This document shows, piece by piece, positions 1-9,375 of a DNA stretch of 51,681 bases. The stretch is from an uncultured Prochlorococcus sp. (GTDB lineage: Bacteria; Cyanobacteriota; Cyanobacteriia; PCC-6307; Cyanobiaceae), in contig CACFBG010000008.1 in NCBI GenBank assembly GCA_902564535.1, forward strand, positions 1 through 51,681, written 5' to 3'. The position numbers and the translations under genes are program-made. The notes under the pieces are model-generated. The model made no database searches. It was not told where the DNA came from and saw only the letters and a list, made by a program, of their open reading frames with translations. Each line of letters opens with the position of its first letter. Within the stretch, counting starts at the first letter, position 1.

Positions 1-152
1 TCTATTATTTCAGCTAATTTATTTTTCTTTCTTATAGATGATCGTAGCTTGTCTAAGCATCTTGATATTGAGGTAGGAGGTTGTTTTGATTTTCCATTAA
101 GAGTAATTGCTCTATTAGCTGGTTTCGTCTGATTTTGTCGAATTGGGTCCAT
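1..152 (-). CDS. N-terminal fragment of an unidentified basic protein (possibly DciA/DUF721-like)
   Basis: An open frame on the minus strand starts at ATG 152 and stays open to the window edge (50 codons seen), so the gene is truncated on its C-terminal side. The visible part begins MDPIRQNQTKPANRA and then has a low-complexity basic stretch and a predicted amphipathic helix around SRCLDKLRSSIRKKNKL. It is divergent from pspA with only about 67 bases between starts, so the two probably share a promoter region. The helix resembles the beginning of DUF721/DciA proteins, but too little is present to be sure. That it is a real gene is more likely than not; the family name is a guess. Confidence 0.45.
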   Translation of the reverse strand, partial: MDPIRQNQTKPANRAITLNGKSKQPPTSISRCLDKLRSSIRKKNKLAEII

Positions 153-219
153 ATCGACAATTTAGGTGGAGAAATTTCTCAAGCTAGCTAGCCTCCAAAG
201 GATCTTATATGTTTTCCGA

Positions 220-1026
220 ATGGGTTTTTTTGATAGGGTCAGTCGCCTATTTCGCGCAAACCTTAATGATCTAGTTAGTAAAGCAGAGGATCCAGTCAAA
301 ATCCTTGATCAATCTGTTGCGGATATGCAAGCAGATCTAGTTAAACTTCGACAGGCCGTTGCACTAGCTATATCTAGTCAAAAGAGACTTAGAAATCAGG
401 CAGATCAAGCTGATAGTCAGATTAAAACTTGGTACCAAAGGGCAGAGCTTGCCTTGCAAAAGGGCGAAGAAGATTTAGCGAGAGAAGCTTTGACAAGAAG
501 GAAAGCTTTTCAAGACTCTTCTGTTGCTTTAAATGGCCAATTAAAGGCTCAAGAAGGTCAAGTGGAAATGCTTAAGAGAAGTCTTATTACTCTTGAAGGG
601 AAGATTGCAGAGGCCAAGACAAAAAAAGATATGTTGAAAGCAAGAGCTCAGGCAGCGAAGGCACAACAACAGCTCCAGAGCGCAGTTGGCAATATTGGCA
701 CTAACTCTGCCATGGCAGCTTTTGATCGCATGGAGGATAAGGTGGAGGCTCTTGAAGCTTCTAGTCAAGCTTCAGCGGAATTAGCAGGTGCTGATTTAGA
801 GAGTAAGTTTGCCGCATTAGAAGGAGGAAGTAATGAGTTGGATAATGAATTAAATGATCTTCGTCAAAAATTAAAACGAGGAGCAGAAGCTGTTGCCTTG
901 CCTCCTTCAGATTCACCTAGTGCATCAACTTCTAGTGAAAAGGATGAATTAGATTTCGAGAAAGTTAAAGTAAAAGAGGTTGACAATGAATTACAAGAGT
1001 TAAAAAAAGAAATAGATACACTTTGA
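220..1026 (+). CDS. pspA: PspA/IM30 (Vipp1) family membrane-remodelling protein
   Basis: 268-residue protein of the PspA/IM30 family, which binds membranes and forms large oligomers; in cyanobacteria the family maintains thylakoid and cytoplasmic membranes. ATG 220 is chosen over the upstream in-frame ATG 166 because the family begins directly with MGFFDRVSRLFRANLN, the amphipathic membrane-binding helix; the 18 residues before it look unlike the family. After the N-terminal helix (about 1-22) come long heptad-rich coiled coils (about 25-215, many K, E, Q, A), then an acidic low-complexity tail of about 50 residues ending in another short coiled helix. The length is near that of bacterial PspA/Vipp1. 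It is monocistronic-looking, between the divergent edge ORF and birA. Confidence 0.9.
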   Translation: MGFFDRVSRLFRANLNDLVSKAEDPVKILDQSVADMQADLVKLRQAVALAISSQKRLRNQADQADSQIKTWYQRAELALQKGEEDLAREALTRRKAFQDSSVALNGQLKAQEGQVEMLKRSLITLEGKIAEAKTKKDMLKARAQAAKAQQQLQSAVGNIGTNSAMAAFDRMEDKVEALEASSQASAELAGADLESKFAALEGGSNELDNELNDLRQKLKRGAEAVALPPSDSPSASTSSEKDELDFEKVKVKEVDNELQELKKEIDTL

Positions 1027-1119
1027 GATCTTAATTGATTACGTTTCTAATAATTCTTATGTAAGAAATAATCTATGTTTGTGTAATTAAACCTTAAGGA
1101 AAGATTTTGCAATTATTTT

Positions 1120-1884
1120 ATGATTAATAAAAATAGATCATTCAATTCTGCTCCTTTTATTGCAAGATTTTTAAGGAATAATCAGAAACCTTCTGAATTA
1201 TGGAAATTAAGATGGAAGCCAGTTTGTGGAAGTACAGAAAGAGAACTTTCTTTATGGCTTAAGAATAAACCTTTTTCTCAAAATGAATTCAGAGGAATAT
1301 TCGCTTCAAGACAATTATATGGCAAAGGGCAAAATGGTAAAATATGGCATTCTCCTAAAGGAGGAGTATGGATTAGCGTCGCAATTCCTTTCAATTACAA
1401 TACTCATTCGCCAGAGTTATTAGGCTTAGCTATGGCAGTATCACTATCAAAGTGTATAGAAATACAAGGTGTTCCGGTTAAGATAAAATGGCCTAATGAC
1501 TTGGTATTTGGGGATAGGAAATTGGCAGGATTTCTTCCTAAAATTATATCTAGAGGTTCTGCTATTAGATATGCAAGAATAGGAATAGGTTTGAACATAA
1601 TGAACAAGGTACCTCCTGAGGGGATTTCCCTTAAAGAAATTTTAGGTTCTTCTCATATAAATTTAGAGTTTTGGTCTGCAGAAGTATTATTTGCGATAGA
1701 AGAGGCTATAGACCTACTTAATTATCCTAAATTAATTTGTGCCTTTGCAGAGCAGAGGCTATGGGCAACAGAATTGCTCTTGGATGATTTAAGTTCACCT
1801 TGGGATATTAATGGATTCTCTAAAAATGGAGGCTTAATAGTTCAAAGAGGATCAAGCATTAAAACCTTAAGTAATTGGAATTAA
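1120..1884 (+). CDS. birA: Biotin--[acetyl-CoA-carboxylase] ligase
   Basis: 254-residue BirA-type biotin protein ligase, which forms biotinyl-AMP and transfers biotin to the carrier protein of acetyl-CoA carboxylase. Recognisable elements are the ligase-domain entry CGSTERELSLWL (about residue 37), the SRQLYGKGQNGKIW region corresponding to the GRGR-type biotinyl-AMP loop (here GKGQNGK), KWPNDLVFGDRKLAG (about 124, the KWPND signature) and GIGLNI (about 155). It lacks an N-terminal helix-turn-helix, so it is the monofunctional, non-repressor type. It converges on the ABC ATPase gene with only six bases between stops. The loop is more divergent than in E. coli BirA, which is common in picocyanobacteria. 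Confidence 0.88.
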   Translation: MINKNRSFNSAPFIARFLRNNQKPSELWKLRWKPVCGSTERELSLWLKNKPFSQNEFRGIFASRQLYGKGQNGKIWHSPKGGVWISVAIPFNYNTHSPELLGLAMAVSLSKCIEIQGVPVKIKWPNDLVFGDRKLAGFLPKIISRGSAIRYARIGIGLNIMNKVPPEGISLKEILGSSHINLEFWSAEVLFAIEEAIDLLNYPKLICAFAEQRLWATELLLDDLSSPWDINGFSKNGGLIVQRGSSIKTLSNWN

Positions 1885-1890
1885 TAATAA

Positions 1891-2598
1891 TTATTTATTA
1901 GCTACTATGCTTATTACTTTACCATCATTAAATTTAGCAATCCTTTTTGCTCTATTCGCAACTTCATCCTCATGAGTAACAAGAACTATTGTGATTCCTT
2001 GCTTATGAAGGGTTTCAAATAGGTTCAGAACATCTTCTGTGGTACTAGAGTCAAGTGCTCCAGTTGGCTCATCTGCTAGTAATAAAGAAGGCTTGTTAAT
2101 AATCGCCCTCGCAATAGCAACTCTTTGTTGTTGTCCTCCAGATAATTGATTGGGTCGATTATTCATCCTTTCCGCTAAGCCAACTTGTTCAAGAGCATTT
2201 TCAGCTAAAATTTTTCTCTGATTTGAGGGGAAACCTGCATATATCATGGGCAAAATAACGTTTTCTAATGCTGTAGCATCGGGCATAAGGTGAAATTGTT
2301 GAAAAACAAATCCAAGCTCTTTATTTCTAATTTCAGCTAGTGAATCATCATCAAGATCTTCTATGGCTTGACCGTTAAGTTGATAACTTCCAGAGCTTGG
2401 TCTATCTAAACAACCTAATATATTCATCGCAGTACTTTTGCCTGAGCCACTAGCACCCATAACAGCTAGATAATCTCCTTGATTTACTTCTAAATTCAGA
2501 TTATCCAAAGCCTTTACTGAAAGAAGACCATCGCCATAGTTTTTGCTTACATTTGTTAGCTTTGCTACAGGAATAATTGAATTTTTTTGATTAGCCAA
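1891..2598 (-). CDS. ABC transporter ATP-binding protein, MacB/LolD type
   Basis: 235-residue single-domain ATPase. Walker A GASGSGKST, signature LSGGQQQRVAIA, Walker B LLADEPTGALD and the H-loop LVTHEDEVA are all present, and the N-terminal layout matches the LolD/MacB/DevA group that powers lipoprotein or efflux exporters. The start is TTG 2598: there is no ATG in frame between the ndhB stop and Walker A, and a strong AGGAGG lies upstream. That AGGAGG codes the last two glycines of NdhB, so the gene is translationally tied to ndhB, whose stop is 10 bases before this start. A longer frame to 2703 would overlap ndhB by nearly 100 bases and is unlikely. No permease is adjacent, so its partner must be elsewhere. 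Confidence 0.85.
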   Translation of the reverse strand: MANQKNSIIPVAKLTNVSKNYGDGLLSVKALDNLNLEVNQGDYLAVMGASGSGKSTAMNILGCLDRPSSGSYQLNGQAIEDLDDDSLAEIRNKELGFVFQQFHLMPDATALENVILPMIYAGFPSNQRKILAENALEQVGLAERMNNRPNQLSGGQQQRVAIARAIINKPSLLLADEPTGALDSSTTEDVLNLFETLHKQGITIVLVTHEDEVANRAKRIAKFNDGKVISIVANK

Positions 2599-2608
2599 AA
2601 TAGATTGA

Positions 2609-4165
2609 TTAACCTCCTTGAATAATTGTTGCTTGAAGAACTGGTGAACCTTCAATAGCACTATTTGCCAATTGAAATAGTGGATTTGAGAGAATTCCAC
2701 CAATTGCAGTTATTAATACGCATGTAACTAAAGCTGTCCGGATTGGAGTTAGGCCAATAGTTTGCCATTGAATAGCAGGATAGTTTTTAACTACATCTGA
2801 TGCTTCATGTGGCTCCTTAACAACCATCATTTTAATAACAGATATGTAGTAATAAATTGAAATTACAGAAGTTATTAATCCTACTACTACAAGAAGATAT
2901 TGTTGATCCTCCCATCCAGCAAAAAACAGATAAATTTTTCCGAAAAATCCCAGCATTGGAGGAATTCCTCCTAACGAAAGAAGACAAAGGCTTAGTCCAA
3001 GTGTAATTAAAGGGTCTTTTTGATATAAGCCTGCATAGTCTGATATTCGATCACTTCCGGTTCTAATTGAGAAAAGAATAATACATGCAAAAGCTCCTAA
3101 ATTCATAAATAAATAAGCAGCCATATAAAGAACCATGGCTGAAAAACCTTCTTTAGTTCCACAAACAAGTCCAATCATGACAAATCCAGCTTGGCCAATC
3201 GAGCTATATGCCAACATCCTTTTCATAGATGTTTGAGCTAAAGCAACAATATTTCCAAGCGACATACTTAATATCGCTAAAACAGTAAATAAAAGCTTCC
3301 ATTGATCATCAAAAACATTAAAACAACCAACTAGCAACCTTAAAGCGAGAGCAAAGCCTGCAGCCTTTGATCCAACAGAGAGGAAAGCAACTACTGGAGT
3401 TGGGGAGCCTTCATAAACATCTGGAGTCCATTGGTGGAAGGGTACTGCGGCAATTTTAAATGCAACTGTGGCAAGCACAAACACCAAGGCTAATGCTGCA
3501 AGAGGTGTAGGACTTGTAATTAATGATTCACCAATTATTTGTAGGTTGGTTGAACCACTTATTCCATATAAGAAAGAGGAACCATAAAGGAAAACAGCTG
3601 CAGCCGCTGATCCAACCAATAAATATTTTAGAGCCGCTTCAGAGCTGCGGGCATCTCTTTTCATATAGCCTGATAGAAGATAACTAGCTACAGAAAGAGT
3701 TTCTAAAGAGACAAAAATACTGATTAAATCAGTTGAGCCGCACAAAAGCATTGCTCCAAGAGTTGCGGCTAGGAGAATTGCAGCATATTCACCAACTGGA
3801 CAGCCAGTTTGTTCTGCATACCTCCAGCTTATTAATAGAGATAGCAATGTTGAAAGAGCAACTATGGCCCTAAATGCAATGGCAAGATTATCCGCAATAA
3901 ATCCTCCTAAGAAGGAAAATTCAGCAGGTTGGTTCCATTGAGTAGCCAATAAGAGAAGAGCAGTTCCTAGTCCTAAATAACAAATGGGTGGAGCCCAACG
4001 AGCGGCAGCTCGTTCTCCAGCAAGATCTGCTAATAAGGTTCCAATCATTGCTAAAAGCACAAAGCCTTCAGGGGCAACTTTCCCTGCATTTAAAGCAAGA
4101 CTAAGAAGTTCTGATGGAGGAGCGATGACCTCAGAAGCGAAAAGGAGTGCACCTATTGCTGGCAT
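2609..4165 (-). CDS. ndhB: NAD(P)H-quinone oxidoreductase subunit 2 (NdhB)
   Basis: 518-residue polytopic membrane protein of the NuoN/NdhB family, an antiporter-like proton-pumping subunit of NDH-1, which in cyanobacteria takes part in respiration, cyclic electron flow and CO2 uptake. About 14 hydrophobic segments are visible, with the conserved core around [21 protein letters not shown] (shortened here to [17 protein letters not shown], about residue 245-260) and [10 protein letters not shown] near the C terminus. Length matches cyanobacterial NdhB. It is the first gene of a minus-strand pair with the ABC ATPase, and is divergent from topA across about 130 bases. Confidence 0.95.
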   Translation of the reverse strand: MPAIGALLFASEVIAPPSELLSLALNAGKVAPEGFVLLAMIGTLLADLAGERAAARWAPPICYLGLGTALLLLATQWNQPAEFSFLGGFIADNLAIAFRAIVALSTLLSLLISWRYAEQTGCPVGEYAAILLAATLGAMLLCGSTDLISIFVSLETLSVASYLLSGYMKRDARSSEAALKYLLVGSAAAAVFLYGSSFLYGISGSTNLQIIGESLITSPTPLAALALVFVLATVAFKIAAVPFHQWTPDVYEGSPTPVVAFLSVGSKAAGFALALRLLVGCFNVFDDQWKLLFTVLAILSMSLGNIVALAQTSMKRMLAYSSIGQAGFVMIGLVCGTKEGFSAMVLYMAAYLFMNLGAFACIILFSIRTGSDRISDYAGLYQKDPLITLGLSLCLLSLGGIPPMLGFFGKIYLFFAGWEDQQYLLVVVGLITSVISIYYYISVIKMMVVKEPHEASDVVKNYPAIQWQTIGLTPIRTALVTCVLITAIGGILSNPLFQLANSAIEGSPVLQATIIQGG

Positions 4166-4296
4166 AGCAAGACCTGTTCAGTGCAAGTTATAAGACTTTA
4201 GCTAGGTTACGAATTTGAAGAATGGAATTATCTTTGAATTGTGCATTTCTCTCCTTAATGCGATAAATAAGGAGAATGATCATACTTTTTTAGCCT

Positions 4297-7032
4297 GTGA
4301 CGTCCACTTTGGTCATCGTTGAAAGTCCTACTAAGGCAAGAACCATTAGAGGTTTTCTGCCTAAGGGTTTTCAAGTAGAAGCTTCTATGGGGCATGTTAG
4401 AGATTTGCCTAATAACGCTAGTGAGATCCCTGCGGCTCAAAAAGGTAATAAATGGGCAAATCTTGGAGTGAATACTGCTTCTGACTTTGAGCCGCTTTAT
4501 GTCATTCCAAAAGATAAAAAAAAGATAGTCAAGGAATTGAAGTCTGCGTTAAAGGGTGTTAATCAATTATTACTTGCAACAGATGAAGATCGTGAAGGCG
4601 AAAGTATTAGCTGGCATTTGCTCCAATTATTAGCTCCTAAAGTTCCTGTAAAGAGGATGGTTTTTCATGAAATAACTAAAGAAGCTATTTCAAGGGCTTT
4701 AGAGCAAACAAGGGATTTAAATATGGAATTAGTGCATGCACAAGAAACCAGAAGAATATTGGATCGTTTAGTTGGCTATACACTTTCACCTTTGCTTTGG
4801 AAGAAAGTTGCATGGGGTCTTTCTGCTGGACGAGTTCAATCAGTTGCAGTTCGATTGTTAGTTCAAAGGGAAAGAGCTAGAAGAGCTTTTCAAAGTGGAA
4901 GTTATTGGGATTTAAAAGCTACTCTTGAAAAAGAGAAGAGTATTTTTCAGGCTAAATTAATCAAAGTAAATGCAAAAAAAATTGCAGTTGGGAGTGATTT
5001 TGATGAGACTACGGGAGCATTAAAAAAAGAAAGTAATGCTCTTTTAATTAATGAGGAAGAAGCTTTAGAAATCGCAGCAAAAATTCGAACATCAAAATGG
5101 ATAGTTCAATCAGTTGAAGAAAAACCTTCCACAAGGAAACCAGTCCCTCCTTTTACAACAAGCACTCTTCAACAAGAATCAAATAGAAAACTTCGTCTTT
5201 CAGCTAGAGAGACAATGAGATGCGCTCAAGGTCTATATGAGAGAGGTTTTATTACATATATGCGTACTGATTCTGTTCACCTTTCAGAGCAAGCTATTAA
5301 TGCCTCCAGAGAATGTGTTGAATCAAAATATGGAAGTGAGTATTTAAATAAAACTCCACGTAATTTCAATACTAAATCTCGAAATGCGCAGGAGGCACAT
5401 GAAGCGATTAGACCTGCTGGAGAACAGTTCAGGACACCTCAAGAAACTTCTTTAAAGGGTAGAGACTTAGCTCTATATGAATTGATTTGGAAGAGAACTG
5501 TGGCCAGTCAAATGGCAGACGCTCGCTTGACAATGCTTTCGATTGATTTTGCTTCAGAAGAAACAATATTTAGATCTTCAGGAAAAAGAATTGACTTTCC
5601 TGGTTTTTTTAGGGCTTATGTTGAAGGTAGTGATGATCCAGAAGCTGCTTTGGAAGGGCAAGAAGTGTTGCTTCCTTCATTAAATGTTGGTGATTCACTA
5701 ATGCCTAAGGAAGTAGAGGCATCAGGTCATCAAACTCAACCACCTTCAAGATATAGCGAAGCCTCGTTAGTGAAAACTCTTGAAAAAGAAGGCATTGGGA
5801 GACCTTCTACTTATGCAAGTATTATTGGAACTATTGTTGACAGAGGATATTCTTCTCTTCAAAACAATTCACTTACTCCTACATTTACAGCATTTGCAGT
5901 TACAGCTCTTTTAGAGGAACATTTCCCAGATTTAGTAGATACAAGCTTTACGGCAAGGATGGAGTCAACTCTTGATGAAATATCCACTGGAAAAGTTAAC
6001 TGGCTTCCCTATCTTGAGGATTTCTATAAAGGTGAGCAAGGATTAGAAAATCAAGTTCAAATTAAAGAAGGAGATATAGATCCTGGACTCTCTAGAACTA
6101 TTAAATTAGAAGGTCTTCCTTGTGCTGTAAGGATAGGACGTTTTGGTGCTTATTTAGAATCAAAACAATTAGATGAAAAAGGTGAAGAGGAATTAATAAA
6201 GGCCACTTTGCCAAAAGAAATAACTCCTGCTGATTTAGATGAAGAAAAGGCACAGTTGCTTATTAAGCAGAAGTTAGAAGGTCCTGAGGCATTAGGCGTA
6301 GATAAAGAAACTGGAGAGAATGTTTATTTATTATTTGGTCAATATGGACCTTATGTTCAAAGAGGGGAAGTTAGTGATGAAATCCCTAAGCCTAAAAGGG
6401 CTTCTTTACCTAAAGGGTTAAGTCCAGAAAATTTAACGCTTGAAAAAGCAATAGGACTTTTGCAATTGCCAAGATTATTAGGAGAGCATCCTGATGGCGG
6501 AAAAGTTCAAGCTGGCTTGGGACGTTTTGGACCTTATGTGGTTTGGAGTAAAGGGAAAGGGGAGAAAGATTATCGTTCAATTAAAGGAGAAGATGATGTC
6601 TTGTTAGTCGAGATGAATAGAGCTCTTGAACTTTTGGCAATGCCAAAGCGAGGCAGAGGAGGAAGAACAGCATTAAGGGATTTGGGAATTCCAGATGGCA
6701 GTCAAGAAAATATCCAACTTTTTGATGGACCTTATGGACCGTATGTGAAACAAGGAAAAGTAAATGCTTCACTTCCTGAAGGAAAAAAACCAGACGAAAT
6801 AACTTTAGAAGAAGCGATTGAATTGCTTGATAAAAAAGTGGCATCTAAAAAAAGCACTAAAAAAACAGCCAAGAAAACAACAACAAAAACAGCCAAGAAA
6901 ACAACAACAAAAACAGCCAAGAAAACATCTACCAAGTCAGCTCCTAAAGCCTCTTCTAAAAAGGTTCCTGCTACGACAAAGTCAGGCAGACTAAGAGCTA
7001 GCGCCGTGAGAGTGATAAAACCCGGAGTCTGA
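4297..7032 (+). CDS. topA: DNA topoisomerase I (type IA) with lysine-rich repetitive tail
   Basis: 911-residue type IA topoisomerase, relaxing negative supercoils. The Toprim domain is at the N terminus (TLVIVESPTKARTI; acidic DEDREGESISWH about residue 95), and the catalytic tyrosine is in ITYMRTDSVHLS (about residue 325). After about residue 580 come repeated topoisomerase C-terminal modules marked by GRFGAYLES, FGQYGPYVQ, GRFGPYVVW and DGPYGPYVK. The last 70 residues are a lysine/threonine/alanine-rich tail made from a tandem repeat. GTG 4297 is the start: an in-frame TAG lies two codons upstream. The AAGGAG at about 4270 is too far away to serve it. The next gene starts one base after the stop. 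Confidence 0.95.
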   Translation: MTSTLVIVESPTKARTIRGFLPKGFQVEASMGHVRDLPNNASEIPAAQKGNKWANLGVNTASDFEPLYVIPKDKKKIVKELKSALKGVNQLLLATDEDREGESISWHLLQLLAPKVPVKRMVFHEITKEAISRALEQTRDLNMELVHAQETRRILDRLVGYTLSPLLWKKVAWGLSAGRVQSVAVRLLVQRERARRAFQSGSYWDLKATLEKEKSIFQAKLIKVNAKKIAVGSDFDETTGALKKESNALLINEEEALEIAAKIRTSKWIVQSVEEKPSTRKPVPPFTTSTLQQESNRKLRLSARETMRCAQGLYERGFITYMRTDSVHLSEQAINASRECVESKYGSEYLNKTPRNFNTKSRNAQEAHEAIRPAGEQFRTPQETSLKGRDLALYELIWKRTVASQMADARLTMLSIDFASEETIFRSSGKRIDFPGFFRAYVEGSDDPEAALEGQEVLLPSLNVGDSLMPKEVEASGHQTQPPSRYSEASLVKTLEKEGIGRPSTYASIIGTIVDRGYSSLQNNSLTPTFTAFAVTALLEEHFPDLVDTSFTARMESTLDEISTGKVNWLPYLEDFYKGEQGLENQVQIKEGDIDPGLSRTIKLEGLPCAVRIGRFGAYLESKQLDEKGEEELIKATLPKEITPADLDEEKAQLLIKQKLEGPEALGVDKETGENVYLLFGQYGPYVQRGEVSDEIPKPKRASLPKGLSPENLTLEKAIGLLQLPRLLGEHPDGGKVQAGLGRFGPYVVWSKGKGEKDYRSIKGEDDVLLVEMNRALELLAMPKRGRGGRTALRDLGIPDGSQENIQLFDGPYGPYVKQGKVNASLPEGKKPDEITLEEAIELLDKKVASKKSTKKTAKKTTTKTAKKTTTKTAKKTSTKSAPKASSKKVPATTKSGRLRASAVRVIKPGV
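6861..6928 (+). repeat. 24-bp tandem repeat coding the TopA lysine-rich tail
   Basis: Nearly three copies of a 24-base unit (6861-6884, 6885-6908, 6909-about 6928, the last diverging near its end). The unit starts AAAAACAGCCAAGAAAAC and is a multiple of three, giving repeated K-T-A-K-K-T-T-T in TopA. Identical copies point to recent slippage or unequal crossing-over that keeps the frame. Confidence 0.9.
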
Positions 7033-7033
7033 A

Positions 7034-7498
7034 ATGAGTATTAATGGGTATATAAATAAATTTAGTTTTCGATTAAATATCTACCTTTACTTTGTTTTTC
7101 TATTCATTCAGGGTTGCTCAACTTCGCAAATAGGAGAGCAATTGTCTAATAGCTTTGACCAGCCAGAAATAGAAGCTCGACAAGAAATACAGTTAAAAGA
7201 TTCAAAAAAACAAATCGATATAGGTAAAAATAGAAATGATCTTAAGCAAAAAAATCTGAACTCAAGTAAGTCAAAGCAAAAGATAATGAAAGTTTATTCG
7301 CCCTCAAAAAATATTCCCTTTAATCCCAAGCCCTATAGAATCACTATTAAGTTATCTGGTGCAAACCCTTCTTTTCCTTCTGAATCTGTAACTAAAGCTT
7401 TGATTAAGGCAGGTGTTGAATTTGAAGTAGAAATGATTCAACGTATTGAAGATGGAATGGAAATAAATAATTCCTCAAGAAGAGGTATCAGACGTTGA
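7034..7498 (+). CDS. Putative lipoprotein, conserved hypothetical
   Basis: 154 residues. A hydrophobic segment at about residues 15-27 is followed by the lipobox-like FIQGC (Cys 28), so this looks like a lipoprotein anchored after Lgt/LspA processing (an lgt gene is at 28921 in this window). The mature part is first a charged, low-complexity K/Q/N linker (about 40-95) and then a compact domain with YRITIKLSGANPSFPSE and VTKALIKAGVEFEVEMI. I do not recognise the family. The gene begins one base after topA and overlaps the following DUF2232-like gene by four bases (TTGA), so topA and the next genes probably form one transcription unit. Confidence 0.7.
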   Translation: MSINGYINKFSFRLNIYLYFVFLFIQGCSTSQIGEQLSNSFDQPEIEARQEIQLKDSKKQIDIGKNRNDLKQKNLNSSKSKQKIMKVYSPSKNIPFNPKPYRITIKLSGANPSFPSESVTKALIKAGVEFEVEMIQRIEDGMEINNSSRRGIRR

Positions 7499-8187
7499 GA
7501 AAATATTTTAGAGGCTTGAAATATCGGTTCAAAACGAAAGAAACTTCAAGCCTAATGAGTAAAACTGAGGCAGTAAGGATGATGGAAACCTCTTATATGG
7601 CAGCAGCCTCTGCCTTGATATGGATATGTCTTTATTATCTTCCTATAGGAGGCTCCATTTTTCGTCTTGCATTGCCATTGCCTTTGGCTCTTTTGCAAGT
7701 TCGTAGAGGGTCAAATAGCTCATTAGAAGGTGTGTTTTTAATGGTCATTCTTCTTTTGGCGCTAATGGGGCCAGTAAGAGGCCCATTGGTTTTGTTCCCC
7801 TATGGATTCTTATCGATTTGGTTGGGCTGGTCTTGGCGAAAAAGGATTAATTGGTGGATAAGTTGGGCTGGAGGGGTCTTTATAGGTGTTTTTGGCTTTT
7901 TGGTGAGAGTAATGATTTTATCACTTTTGGTTGGTGAAAACCTTTGGGTAATTATTACTCGAGCTGGCGCAGGAATGCTCGAAAAACTTTTAGGTATTCT
8001 TAATCTCCCTTTAATGCCTGATATGACACAAGTTCAATTCGCGGCAATTTTATTGGTGATCTTTCAGGAGTTGATTTATGTATTTGCGTTGCATGCAATT
8101 GCTTTTTGGGTATTCCCTCGTTTAAGGGCACCTATGCCTTCCCCTCCAGAAATTTTAAATGGTCTTGTTGCTTTGGACCCACTTTAA
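7495..8187 (+). CDS. Polytopic membrane protein, DUF2232-like
   Basis: 230 residues starting at a TTG that overlaps the stop of the preceding gene; an ATG at 7555 or 7579 is also possible, and the first about 25 residues are basic and non-hydrophobic. From about residue 35 there are five or six membrane segments (SALIWICLYYLPIG, VFLMVILLLALMGP, LVLFPYGFLSIWLGW, WAGGVFIGVFGFLV, FAAILLVIFQELIYVFAL). The pattern resembles DUF2232 membrane proteins (YybS-like), of unknown biochemical role, some of which have S-component-like topology. The gene lies between a lipoprotein gene and the CobT-like gene, six bases before the latter. A role in transport or envelope biology would be an inference only. 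Confidence 0.7.
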   Translation: MRKYFRGLKYRFKTKETSSLMSKTEAVRMMETSYMAAASALIWICLYYLPIGGSIFRLALPLPLALLQVRRGSNSSLEGVFLMVILLLALMGPVRGPLVLFPYGFLSIWLGWSWRKRINWWISWAGGVFIGVFGFLVRVMILSLLVGENLWVIITRAGAGMLEKLLGILNLPLMPDMTQVQFAAILLVIFQELIYVFALHAIAFWVFPRLRAPMPSPPEILNGLVALDPL

Positions 8188-8193
8188 AGAAAC

Positions 8194-9375
8194 TTGACTC
8201 ATCTTGTTTTAGATTTACCAGAAGGATGCAATGCTTATGGCTCAAGGGCGACTAAGCAAAATATTTTTGATTGGACTAAAACTTGGAAAAAAGCAAGAAA
8301 TAATTTGACTTGTTATTTGGTTTTAGCAGGATCAAGAACTTGTGAAGTTAAAGGTATCTCTGCTGCAGGCGATTCAGCTGCATTAAGGAGATCTACTGCT
8401 TTGGCAGATGCTGAATTTTTTTTAAAAGGCCCATTAAAAAATCCTCATTGGCCTTTGCCTTCTTTACCTGCAGGAGTCTCTCCAGCTCTTATTAGTTATG
8501 TAGGTAAGGAATGGCTTGGGTTAGAAGCAAGTGTTATTTCAGTTGGCTTGTTTGAGGAACCTGATTTTCTTCATGTTCCATTGGAATCTCCATCCCTTGG
8601 CCCTTCCAATTGTTTAAGTAATGGTCAAGCAATGAAATTTAATCGAGTTAAAGATCTTTGGAATAAAGGATATTCCATGGGTCTTGAAATAAACAAACCA
8701 CTTTTAATTACTGAGTGTGTTCCTGGAGGGACAAGCACTGCCCAGGCAGTGATGACTGGATTGGGAATACCAGTTGGTGATCTTGTGGGCAGTAGCATGC
8801 TTATTCCTCCAACTAAATTAAAAAAAGAATTAGTAGCTAAAGGTTTGAAGGCTGCTGATTTAGGTGGAGACCCTTTGCCTGAGGAATTAATTGCTGCAGT
8901 TGGGGATCCTTTTCAACCTGTTGCAGTTGGGCTTTTATTGGGGGCAAGGAAAGCAGGTCAACAAGTTTTGCTTGGAGGAGGCAGTCAAATGTTGGCAGTT
9001 CTAGCTTTGGCTTTAAGTACTTTTCAATTAGAAGATAGATCTGACTTCTTGGAAGGAGTCTCAATCGCCACAACTAGCTGGATGGTTAAGGAGAGGAATT
9101 CTTTCTCAAATGAAATCAAGAGTTCTTTTTTGGAATTAATTAATCTTTTTGAAAAACATTACCGAAGCAATATTCTAGGATTTTCTTCTGGCCTAAGATT
9201 TGATCAAAGCAAAAAAAGTGTCTTAAAAGATTATGAAAAAGGTTATGTAAAAGAAGGTGTTGGAGCAGGTTCGATAGCTTTTCTAGCGCAGCTTAATGGA
9301 GCTACTTGCACAGAGTTGATCAATTCATGTGAAGAGGCTGTAGATCAACTTTTTAACAATTCAAAACGCTACTGA
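8194..9375 (+). CDS. UPF0284 family protein, CobT-like phosphoribosyltransferase
   Basis: 393 residues. The C-terminal half has the glycine-rich features of the nicotinate-nucleotide:base phosphoribosyltransferase fold: ECVPGGTSTAQAVMTGLGI (about 177-195), DPFQPVAVGLLLGARKAG (about 232-249) and LLGGGSQMLAVLALAL. This is the UPF0284 branch common in cyanobacteria and archaea, distinct from classical bacterial CobT. By relationship it may activate the lower-ligand base of a corrinoid; picocyanobacteria are known to make pseudocobalamin with adenine as lower ligand, so the exact reaction is uncertain. The start is TTG 8194 with a weak upstream AAAGA. Other corrinoid genes in this window (cobM at 28167, cobL at 33168) are not linked to it. 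Confidence 0.8.
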   Translation: MTHLVLDLPEGCNAYGSRATKQNIFDWTKTWKKARNNLTCYLVLAGSRTCEVKGISAAGDSAALRRSTALADAEFFLKGPLKNPHWPLPSLPAGVSPALISYVGKEWLGLEASVISVGLFEEPDFLHVPLESPSLGPSNCLSNGQAMKFNRVKDLWNKGYSMGLEINKPLLITECVPGGTSTAQAVMTGLGIPVGDLVGSSMLIPPTKLKKELVAKGLKAADLGGDPLPEELIAAVGDPFQPVAVGLLLGARKAGQQVLLGGGSQMLAVLALALSTFQLEDRSDFLEGVSIATTSWMVKERNSFSNEIKSSFLELINLFEKHYRSNILGFSSGLRFDQSKKSVLKDYEKGYVKEGVGAGSIAFLAQLNGATCTELINSCEEAVDQLFNNSKRY

